Shown: piece by piece, positions 33,553-40,978 of the stretch
How the letters are laid out: the number at the start of each line of letters is the position of its first letter
How positions within the stretch are numbered: position 1 is the first letter of the stretch
Assembly (NCBI GenBank): GCA_902812365.1
Contig: CADDZC010000003.1
Coordinates: forward strand, 1-64,000
Length of the DNA: 64,000 nucleotides
Origin: Acidobacteriota bacterium
GTDB taxonomy: Bacteria; Acidobacteriota; Terriglobia; UBA7540
Direction: 5' to 3'
Made by a program: the position numbers and the translations under genes
The notes under the pieces: model-generated
Told to the model about the DNA's origin: nothing
Databases searched by the model: none
What the model saw: only the letters and a program-made list of their open reading frames with translations

Positions 33553-35118
33553 TCACGAACTCCAGCGACCGGCAAGCGGGCAAGGCGGATCAGCCAGCGA
33601 CTGGAATCGCATCAGCCGAACCGCGTCCCGATCTTTCAGCGAGGCGAGAGGCATGATGCCCTTTTCTAAAATCCGCAAGGCAACGTCTTCCGTCAACATG
33701 ATCTCCGCGACGGGCGTCACACAGGATTCGCCATCCCGCCGGTAAGCGTGCAGCGGCAGGTCGGCGATCTCATAACCGGCTCCCAGGCGCAGTCCCCAGC
33801 CGAATTCGCGGAAAGCCTGGCCGACCAGCAACGCCAAGGCGAAGGCGGGATTGCCCCACAGGTAGTCCTCATGGCGCGGGGTGCCCGGCATTTCCTCAAA
33901 ATTGAAGCTTTCGATGGCTTCCGTGTCCCGGCCATAAGGAAGCCGCAGCAGAAACCGAGGCAAAGCCAACCCGAGATAGCTCGCCTCCACCCTCGACCGC
34001 AGAGCGGCCCAAGCCCGCGACTCCTCGGAATCGTCAGGGACTCGCCAGTGCTCCGGCTCGGCGATCTCAGCCCACGACCGGCATCCCAAAAGCGAGGGCG
34101 AGGTAGCGGCCAGGAAGGGGGCGCCGGCGGCGCGAGCCAGCTCGCCGAGCCTTCCGAGCAATTCCGCGTCCGCTCGCGTCGCCTCAAACACGTAGTTGCC
34201 CACGACCAAAGCCCACGGATCGGCTCCCGGCGTCGCCGCGGTTTGCTCCACCAGCAGCCGGTAAAGGCCCGCCGAACGGCCGCTGGCGGGCGGGGCGAGA
34301 TCGCGGGCCATCTCTCCCTTGGATATATCAAATACATACAGCTTCAATTCCCTACCCGTCTCCAGCCGTCGGATCAGAAAGAAAAGCGCCCGCCACGCCG
34401 CCTCGAGGTTCTGAAAGTCCGGATGGTGCATCAGCGCCCACATTAAGTCGCCGGCGATGTGGTCGATACGCTCGACAAGTTCGGCCTGCCGAGGGTCGGC
34501 GCCGGGCACCAGATGCGGAGCCACCAGGTCGCGCAGGAAGCGGGCGAAGCCGTCCGCGGCACGGAGAGGACGCTCGGCCGGTGCCGCCCCAGTTTCCTCC
34601 ACAACCTGATCCAGCAGGTTGCCGGTAGTCAGATCCCTCACGTCCGGGGGCTCCGGGGAATCCGGCGAGCTGGGGCGGCCGCCGGCCGGGGTGGGGGGAG
34701 GCGATAATTCCAGCTCTCGCGCGGCCTCCTCGAACGTCCCCGAATCGAGCAGGCGAGCGCGGGCCGCGCGCAACGTGCTAAATAAGTCGAGGCGCGCCCA
34801 TAAAAGGTCCGGATGGAAGTCATCCAGGTCGCGAAAAGAGAGGGTCAAGCCCGGCCCGGAGGACGTCGTCAAGGGCAACCGCAGGGTTGGACTCAAACGG
34901 GCCATGACGGCTTCCAGGTTGTCGCGATCCACCTCAAGCGGCCGTCGCGCGGCCAGCCGGTCGCCGAACTCCAGCATGCCGCGGTTCTCGCGACCGCTGA
35001 AATCACCCAGAAAGATGATGCGAAAAGGCGTGTCGCCGGAGGATCGAGGGGTCGGCCGCGCCGCCCGCGGCTCGACATCGAGGTTAACTTCAACGAGGGA
35101 ACCCCGCGATGATTTCAC
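33553..35118 (-). CDS. Type VI secretion-like contractile sheath protein (TssB- and TssC-like in one chain)
   Basis: 521 aa. The N-terminal part, PFRIIFLGDFSGRENRG...DNLEAVMARLSPTL, resembles TssB/VipA. The rest matches TssC/VipB: HPDFQNLEAAWRALFFLIRR, LYVFDISKGEMARDL, DPWALVVGNYVFEATRADAELLGRLGELARAAGAPFLAATSPSLLG, YLGLALPRFLLRLPYG and DYLWGNPAFALA. TssB and TssC normally are two proteins that interlock to form the sheath. Start is GTG 35118, chosen for its excellent AAGGAGGAG site; the frame stays open to 35427. Divergent from tssK across 252 bp. Confidence 0.85.
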   Translation of the reverse strand: MKSSRGSLVEVNLDVEPRAARPTPRSSGDTPFRIIFLGDFSGRENRGMLEFGDRLAARRPLEVDRDNLEAVMARLSPTLRLPLTTSSGPGLTLSFRDLDDFHPDLLWARLDLFSTLRAARARLLDSGTFEEAARELELSPPPTPAGGRPSSPDSPEPPDVRDLTTGNLLDQVVEETGAAPAERPLRAADGFARFLRDLVAPHLVPGADPRQAELVERIDHIAGDLMWALMHHPDFQNLEAAWRALFFLIRRLETGRELKLYVFDISKGEMARDLAPPASGRSAGLYRLLVEQTAATPGADPWALVVGNYVFEATRADAELLGRLGELARAAGAPFLAATSPSLLGCRSWAEIAEPEHWRVPDDSEESRAWAALRSRVEASYLGLALPRFLLRLPYGRDTEAIESFNFEEMPGTPRHEDYLWGNPAFALALLVGQAFREFGWGLRLGAGYEIADLPLHAYRRDGESCVTPVAEIMLTEDVALRILEKGIMPLASLKDRDAVRLMRFQSLADPPCPLAGRWSS

Positions 35119-35370
35119 GCTACGCTCCTCCTTCCTTCCGCGTCCGCCAAGGGCCGCGACCCTCAGCCTGCTCGACGGGGCGATTGTCTCGCTCCTGAGG
35201 CGCTCACGCAACCCACGCTGGGCTGGACGAACCGGTGGGCGGCTGGGTTCAGGATCCATCCGGCGGGGAATCACAGCTTGGGGCATGTCGATATCAGGCT
35301 GAGAGCTGCGACTCCGCCGGGGTACTGACTTTTGCCTTCGAGCGCGCGTTTCTGGTACTCTGGCGTTGCC

Positions 35371-36726
35371 ATGAAGCGCCTGCAACCCGTCATCTGGTCC
35401 AAGGGCACCCTGCTCAACCCCCAACACTTACAGACCCAGGATCGATTCATCGAAAGCACGCTCCAGTTTCGCCTGGAGGCGCTCACCTATTGTCCTTGGG
35501 GATTTCGAGCGGTCAGCATCGACCAGGAGCAACTGACCGGCGGACATTTTGTGATCTCGACTGCCTCGGGGTTATTCGCCGACGGCTTGCCATTTGACAT
35601 CCCAGAGGCTGATCCGGCTCCGCCGCCAAAGCCCCTGGAGCCTTACTTTGCCTCGAAGCCGGAAAGCGTAGATGTCTATCTGGCGATCCCGCCCTATCGG
35701 GAGCGCAGCCTCAATGTGTCGTTAGCCCGCCAAAACGCCGACACGCGTTATCTTGCGCAAGTAGCGATGATGCGGGACGAGAACACCGGCGCTTCGGAGC
35801 GACCGGTGCGGGTGGCCCAAAAAAACTTTCGCCTGCTAATGGAAGGCGAAAGCCGCCAGGGCACGGTTTCGCTGCGCATCGCCCGCGTGAAGGCGAGCGC
35901 CACCGGAGGCTACGAGCTGGACCCTCAGTTCATCCCGCCGCTCCTGGACATTGCGGCCAGTGATCGCGTCATGTCGATCCTGCGGCGGCTGGTGGGAATC
36001 CTGTCTGCCAAGAGCGGCAGCTTGGCCGGGCTCCGCCGGCAGAAGAATTTGAGCCTCGCGGATTTTACGGCCGCCGATGTCTCTAATTTCTGGCTGCTGT
36101 ACACGGTAAACACTTATTTTCCGCTGCTGAACCACCTTTTCTCGACCCGCCACGGGCATCCGGAAAGTTTGTTCGCGCTCATGACGTCGCTCGGGGGCGC
36201 CCTCACAACGTTCTCAGGGAAGATTCAGGCGCGGGATTTTCCCGCTTACGACCATGACGAGTTGAGCGGTTGTTTCACCGAGCTCGACGAGAAGCTCCGC
36301 GAGCTGCTCGAAACGGTCGTACCCACCCACTGCGTCTCGCTGCCTCTGAAGCTCGTGCGACCCTCGATTTACGCCACCGCCATCGAGAATGACCAGTACC
36401 TGGTCAACACCAAGATGTATTTGGCGGTCGGCTCCGACCTGAAAGCGGGCGATCTCATCAAAAAAGCACCCGTTCTGATCAAGGTCTGCTCGGCCAACTA
36501 TATTGAGGAGCTCGTCAAGCGCGCGGTTTCAGGTGTCCGGCTCACCCACGTCCCGTCGCCGCCGAGTGGCATCCCGGTAAAGCTAAACTATGAGTATTTC
36601 AGCCTCAACCAGTCCGGGGCCGCCTGGGAGGCGGTGGGGCGGGCACGGAATCTGGCGGCTTACGTGCCAGCGGATATCCCCAACCCGCAAATGGAATTGA
36701 TTATTTTATTACCGGAAGCAATCTAG
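35371..36726 (+). CDS. tssK: Type VI secretion baseplate subunit TssK
   Basis: 451 aa, the usual TssK length. The N terminus KRLQPVIWSKGTLLNPQHLQTQDRFIESTLQFRLEAL is the family hallmark. The middle has the helical bundle, and the C-terminal domain holds IKVCSANYIEELVKRAVSGVRLTHVPSPPSGIPVKLNYEYFSL. TssK links the baseplate to the membrane complex. Start ATG 35371 gives the conserved N terminus. No TssE, F, G, J, L, M, Hcp, VgrG or ClpV gene is seen in the window, so the rest of the machine must lie elsewhere. Confidence 0.92.
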   Translation: MKRLQPVIWSKGTLLNPQHLQTQDRFIESTLQFRLEALTYCPWGFRAVSIDQEQLTGGHFVISTASGLFADGLPFDIPEADPAPPPKPLEPYFASKPESVDVYLAIPPYRERSLNVSLARQNADTRYLAQVAMMRDENTGASERPVRVAQKNFRLLMEGESRQGTVSLRIARVKASATGGYELDPQFIPPLLDIAASDRVMSILRRLVGILSAKSGSLAGLRRQKNLSLADFTAADVSNFWLLYTVNTYFPLLNHLFSTRHGHPESLFALMTSLGGALTTFSGKIQARDFPAYDHDELSGCFTELDEKLRELLETVVPTHCVSLPLKLVRPSIYATAIENDQYLVNTKMYLAVGSDLKAGDLIKKAPVLIKVCSANYIEELVKRAVSGVRLTHVPSPPSGIPVKLNYEYFSLNQSGAAWEAVGRARNLAAYVPADIPNPQMELIILLPEAI

Positions 36727-36775
36727 CGGACCGCCGGATGGCGTTATGAGCGCCGGGCAAGGGCGCCGCGATCGA

Positions 36776-37312
36776 CTAAGAAATCGATCGCGGCAACCGA
36801 TGGGCCATCACACGATAGCAAGGGCCAAAACCCGCCACGCCGACGTTGAAAATGCCCTCACCGAGACCGGAGGGGGCATACCCGCCGAGCACGTACTCGC
36901 GTCCGTAACGGCTCTCGAGGTGAAATCCGATGTTGTAACCGTTCGGGCCTTCCAAGATTACCAAACACCCCCACTCCGGCTTCGCATCCACACCCCAGTT
37001 CAACCATGATTCCGCTTCGGGACTGTAAGTGCCTCGCCATCCTGCTTGCTCCATGCACCAATGAACGAACTCCGAGCGCTGGCGGCGGATAAGCCGCGTG
37101 GGCGCACAAAGGTCGGCCGGAGAGTGGCCGTCTGGAGCCACGGCAGGCGGAGATTGGGTGTCGGTGGTGGGAAATCGCTGGGAAGCGGAGGTCCTGGCGA
37201 ACTGCTCGATGGCGTACCTCATCCATGGATGGGACACCAAATCCGCATCAACGTGCATCAGCTTTTCGGCCAACAAGCGGAAGCCGAGCTTGACGGCTTG
37301 CGGATCATTCAA
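36776..37312 (-). CDS. Degenerate TIGR02594/CHAP-like protein next to T6SS genes
   Basis: 178 aa. Residues about 76-170 follow the TIGR02594 cysteine-peptidase/amidase pattern: FVHWCMEQAGWRGT, SWLNWG, PEWGCLVIL, GYNIGFHL, YVLGG and CYRV. The family's nucleophile normally sits in WC[AGS]AFV; here that position is Arg79 (QRSEFV). The expected His of GHVGF is Asn127 (YNIGF). Catalysis is therefore unlikely. There is no signal peptide. Start is TTG 37312 with GGGGAGAG upstream. It converges on tssK, so an effector-derived binding or immunity-type role is possible, but that is inference. Confidence 0.65.
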   Translation of the reverse strand: MNDPQAVKLGFRLLAEKLMHVDADLVSHPWMRYAIEQFARTSASQRFPTTDTQSPPAVAPDGHSPADLCAPTRLIRRQRSEFVHWCMEQAGWRGTYSPEAESWLNWGVDAKPEWGCLVILEGPNGYNIGFHLESRYGREYVLGGYAPSGLGEGIFNVGVAGFGPCYRVMAHRLPRSIS

Positions 37313-37487
37313 ACCATGCTCTCCCCGAGCTCAGTGGCCTGGTGTGATCCTGACCCAGATCCGCCGAAGCGCACCGGCCAACGAACAGCGACACGGTTGT
37401 GGCTGTCGAGTGTTTGGTGACGTTATCGGCGTCTGCGCGGCCAACAGCGCATGGCATGGGGATACCGCGCCCGTTTCCAGGATCCGA

Positions 37488-38996
37488 CTACTTCATCGTG
37501 AGATACAACACGATAGCAACCACAGCCAAGCCCAAGCCGCCTAAGATCAAAGCGACCGGCAACCAAGACGAGGCCGAGCCCGGTCCCGGCGGCGCGGGCT
37601 TCACAGCAGCCGGCGAAGGGATTGCCGGCGGTTTGACCACCGGTGACACCGGGACCGCCGGTGGCACCTTGACAGGAGGCTTCGGAGGCGAGGGTCGGAA
37701 TGTCGACGGCCCGTCGGGCCGCTGCGAACTCGGTACCGGCGGCGGTGGCTGAACGGATGCCGGAACCTTAACGCCAAGCGCGCCACCCTGCGGCACCGGC
37801 GGGGCAGCTCTCGAAGCCTCTAAATCGGGTTTGGAGCCGATTGCGGGGGCCGCGACGGGAGTAGGATGAACAGCCAGGGGCGGTCTCTGCGACGCAATGA
37901 TCGTGCTCGATAAGTCACCCGCCGGTTTCCACTCGGGCGCCGGCGCGCCTCCCTCGCCACGCGAGCCAAAGATGCTCGTGAAGTCACCTGAGGCGGACGA
38001 GCTCGGAAAGGCCGAGCCGGGAAGCTCGGACTCCGGTTTCGCGGGCTGGGGTGCATCGAGTGGCTCGGAACGACCGGCTGATTGCAGGATCTGCGTTAAT
38101 TCACCTGGCCGTTGGGGCTCCGCCTCACGCGCTAAACTGAACGGCGATACCCCCCCTTCGGATGCGGGAGGCTCCGCGAGCGGATGACGAAACAACATGG
38201 TGAACTCACCGGGTTTTGCTTCATTGCTCTTCGGCTGGCTGGTCGGAGCCGGACGCGAGCCCAAACTGTCCGCTGCCGGCGGGGAAGCAAGAGGAGACGA
38301 CTGGAATATTTGGGTGAATTCGCCCGGAGGCGCGCTCGACTTCTCCACCTCAGTCGCCGCTGCCGGCCCCGACGACCGGAACAGCGCGGTAAATTCGCCA
38401 ATCCCTCCCCCGGCGCCGGTAGGCGCCGGTTGAGCCGGCGCCAAAAAAACGGCCTCGTCAGCCCGGGCAGGAGGCGCGATGGAGCTGGGTTCAGGAGCTT
38501 GGCCGGGCGGCGCTTTTACAGGTTCTCGCGGGGCCGAACTTGGGGGACGTCCGAACAACTGGGTGAATTCACCGGTCGGGCCGGCCGGCAGAGTTTCGTC
38601 TTGGCTGGACGTTAAGCCAGCCGTGCCAGTTCCGATGATCGTGTGGGAGGGCGCAACGGCCGAAGGCTTTGAATCGATTCGCGGCCCGATCGGCGGCTTC
38701 GCCTCCGGGCCCAGCGCGTTCAGCCAGTCTTTCAGAGTCTTGAAACCTGGAATCGGGCGCGTGACCAGATGGATCACGCCCTCGTCCTCCACCATTTCGA
38801 GAATCTGGCTCGACCCGCCAGGCGGCGTACTCCGCAAATAGTGCAAAACCTTCCGCATCAACTCCGCCTGACCGGCGCCGGAGTTCAATCGGTGGACCAG
38901 CACGGAGCTGCCAGAGGACGCCTCTCGGGCGGCGTAAGTTTTCACCTCCCCATCGCTGAGCAGCTCACCTAAGGCGTACTTGTCCGACAGTTTCAT
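37488..38996 (-). CDS. Tail-anchored GEFT-motif protein with vestigial kinase N-lobe
   Basis: 502 aa. Residues 1-95 look like a Ser/Thr-kinase N-lobe (YALGELLSDGEVKTYAARE...ILEMVEDEGVIHLVTRPI). The VAIK lysine is replaced (VLVHRL) and no catalytic loop follows. Residues 100-470 are low-complexity Pro/Ala/Ser carrying regularly spaced motifs: GEFTQLFGRP (142), GEFTALFRSS (200), GEFTQIFQSS (225), GEFTMLFRHP (263), GELTQILQSA (298), GDFTSIFGSR (337) and a weaker GDLSSTIIAS (360). A C-terminal transmembrane helix (about 475-499) ends three residues before the stop, so the protein is tail-anchored with the repeats in the cytoplasm. Function unknown; adjacency to tssK suggests a docking or phospho-Thr scaffold. 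Confidence 0.75.
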   Translation of the reverse strand: MKLSDKYALGELLSDGEVKTYAAREASSGSSVLVHRLNSGAGQAELMRKVLHYLRSTPPGGSSQILEMVEDEGVIHLVTRPIPGFKTLKDWLNALGPEAKPPIGPRIDSKPSAVAPSHTIIGTGTAGLTSSQDETLPAGPTGEFTQLFGRPPSSAPREPVKAPPGQAPEPSSIAPPARADEAVFLAPAQPAPTGAGGGIGEFTALFRSSGPAAATEVEKSSAPPGEFTQIFQSSPLASPPAADSLGSRPAPTSQPKSNEAKPGEFTMLFRHPLAEPPASEGGVSPFSLAREAEPQRPGELTQILQSAGRSEPLDAPQPAKPESELPGSAFPSSSASGDFTSIFGSRGEGGAPAPEWKPAGDLSSTIIASQRPPLAVHPTPVAAPAIGSKPDLEASRAAPPVPQGGALGVKVPASVQPPPPVPSSQRPDGPSTFRPSPPKPPVKVPPAVPVSPVVKPPAIPSPAAVKPAPPGPGSASSWLPVALILGGLGLAVVAIVLYLTMK

Positions 38997-39010
38997 GGCT
39001 GAACGGCCTC

Positions 39011-39067
39011 ATGCTGGCACAAGAAGCCGCCGAATTCAAGCTCCCAAGCCATGCCTTGGGCCAGCAT
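39011..39067 (-). promoter_or_regulatory. Long hairpin in the leader of the GEFT-motif gene
   Basis: Outer arms ATGCTGGC (39011-39018) and GCCAGCAT (39060-39067). Inner arms CCCAAG (39043-39048) and CTTGGG (39055-39060). It lies 14 bp upstream of the start codon of the minus-strand gene and could form a cruciform or a structured mRNA leader. The remainder of the 300-bp divergent gap 38997-39296 has no feature I can name. Confidence 0.4.
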
Positions 39068-39296
39068 AGCGAAGAAGTTTTGTCGTCGCAACAAGAGTTT
39101 ACAGTCGGGGCGGAACGATGGAACAATTGGGGGCTGAGACCGCAACCTTGGGGAAGAGCCGCGTGTTTAACGGACGGGGCTGGAATCAACGGCTCGGCGC
39201 TGATGATCACCAGCCAGATTCCGAGCGCGTGCCGCTGGCGCGGAGCGGGCGCCGGCTCAAGGGGCTACATATGTAGCCTCAAGGCAGCCAGACCCG

Positions 39297-40811
39297 ATGG
39301 CGCCGATGATACGAAAAATGGGCTGCCTCCTGGGTACCGTCCTGGTTGGCGGGATGGTGGCAGCGCTCGCCCACCCGCAGGCTTCTGCGCCGTCCCGGCG
39401 CCTGTCAAAAGAAGCCGTTTTAGGGCTCCTGAGAGGCGACGTGGCACCGGTACGGGTGGCCGAGGTCGCCCGCGAGCGCGGCATCAGCTTCGCCGTGACC
39501 CGGGAAGCTGAGGCGGAGCTGCGGCAGGCCGGCGCCGACGACTTCTTGATCGCGGCGCTCCGAGCCCTCGCTCCGGCACCCTCGCTGAAGCCTCGACCTG
39601 GCGAAGCTTCTCTTATCGTTCAAGCACCGTACCCGTTCGCGCGCGTGTTTGTGGACGGCTCATTGGTGGGACTAATAGGCCCCGAGGGTGAACTGAAATT
39701 GACCTCTCTCAAGCCGGGCTGGCACCGCGTACGTCTGACTGTCGACGGGTATTCTCCGGAGGAGAGTCGGATCAACGCCGCGGCTGGTCAGACGGCATCC
39801 GTTGCCATCCGACTCGCTCCACTTCCATCACCGACGGCTGGAAGCGCTTCCGGCGGTCGCGTCTCGCCAGGACTGGCCTCACGGGAGACCCCCGGGCAAG
39901 ATCCGGTCTCTCCTCCGCAGTATATCCTCGAGCGGGTACTGGACGCCCATACCGGGTGGGTCACCGGAGTTGCTTTCAGCCCCCATAGCCGCTATCTCGC
40001 CACGGCGAGCTGGGACAAAACTGTCAAACTCTGGGACGTTGCCGCTGGCCGCGAGGTGGCAACGTTCTCCGACGGGACTACAGGCTACGAAGCGATCGCT
40101 TTTAGTCCCAATGGAGAGCGTCTGGCGGGCGCGACGGCGGCCCGAACCGTGGAGTTATGGGATGTCGCCCGGCGGGCACTGGCCGGACGGTTGGGCGCCG
40201 AACGCCGCCAGTCCGGGTGGATCTATTCGATTGCCTTTAGCCCCGACGGGCAACTCCTGGCCTCGAGTGTCGACGAAAGGACGGTCGACCTGTGGGATGT
40301 TACTACGGGCCGGCCGGTGCGGACGTTCGCCTCGTATCGTAAGCCCGTTGCGTACGCCGCCTTCAGCCCGGACGGGCGATTCCTGGCGAGCCCCGTCAAT
40401 GCCCGGAGCATCGGGCTGTGGGATATCGCCACGGGCCAGCTCGGGCGCATCCTGATCGGCCACTCGAAACCAGTTTACGCGGTTGCCTTCACTTCCGACG
40501 GCAGGCATTTGGCCTCCGGCAGCGCCGACCACACGGTCAAAATCTGGGACCTCACCACAGGCAACGTCGTTCGCACTCTGGTTGGACACCGCGCGGCGGT
40601 GACGACGCTGGCCTTCAGCCCCGAAGGCCGCTATGTGGCATCGGGAAGCAGGGATCAAACCATTCGGCTTTGGGACACGCTCTCCGGCAACGTCATGCAA
40701 ATCCTGACTCCCCACTCCGGCCGCATTTATACGGTGGCTTTCAGTCCCGATGGCACCTACCTGGCTTCTGGCGGCGAGGACGACACCGTCGCGTTGTGGA
40801 AGCGCCAGTAG
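39297..40811 (+). CDS. PEGA-domain and WD40 beta-propeller protein, exported
   Basis: 504 aa. A hydrophobic N terminus (about 8-28) suggests export. Then follow a small helical domain LSKEAVLGLLRGDVAPVRVAEVARERGISF (about 36-95), a PEGA domain with FARVFVDGSLVGLIGPEGELKLTSLKPGWHRVRLTVDGY (about 110-160), and seven WD40 repeats (about 215-504), each ending in a LWD-type motif such as TVKLWD. Seven blades make one closed propeller. PEGA and WD40 both mediate protein contacts, so a scaffold role is likely. Start ATG 39297; ATG 39306 is an alternative. It is divergent from the GEFT-motif gene. Confidence 0.85.
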   Translation: MAPMIRKMGCLLGTVLVGGMVAALAHPQASAPSRRLSKEAVLGLLRGDVAPVRVAEVARERGISFAVTREAEAELRQAGADDFLIAALRALAPAPSLKPRPGEASLIVQAPYPFARVFVDGSLVGLIGPEGELKLTSLKPGWHRVRLTVDGYSPEESRINAAAGQTASVAIRLAPLPSPTAGSASGGRVSPGLASRETPGQDPVSPPQYILERVLDAHTGWVTGVAFSPHSRYLATASWDKTVKLWDVAAGREVATFSDGTTGYEAIAFSPNGERLAGATAARTVELWDVARRALAGRLGAERRQSGWIYSIAFSPDGQLLASSVDERTVDLWDVTTGRPVRTFASYRKPVAYAAFSPDGRFLASPVNARSIGLWDIATGQLGRILIGHSKPVYAVAFTSDGRHLASGSADHTVKIWDLTTGNVVRTLVGHRAAVTTLAFSPEGRYVASGSRDQTIRLWDTLSGNVMQILTPHSGRIYTVAFSPDGTYLASGGEDDTVALWKRQ

Positions 40812-40880
40812 GGCTCGGCGGGGCTTCTTCGTGACGACCGGCCTTCGGAAAAAACTATTTGCATCCGTTCCGAACTGTGA

Positions 40881-40928
40881 GAGAATCCCCTTGACTCAGT
40901 CACGCTGACCCGCAAGAGCCGGATTCTC
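40881..40928. promoter_or_regulatory. Inverted repeats upstream of the APC permease
   Basis: GAGAATCC (40881-40888) and GGATTCTC (40921-40928) are 8-bp arms enclosing a perfect 11-nt palindrome TGACTCAGTCA (40892-40902). The region ends 50 bp before the permease start and could be an operator. Confidence 0.35.
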
Positions 40929-40978
40929 CAACGCGATGCTGGACAGACACCCAGGATTACGCGAGCTGCATAGCGTTT

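Noticed and set aside
36776-37312. Calling this protein an active T6SS amidase effector
   Set aside because: Both expected catalytic residues are replaced, and no adjacent immunity gene can be recognised.
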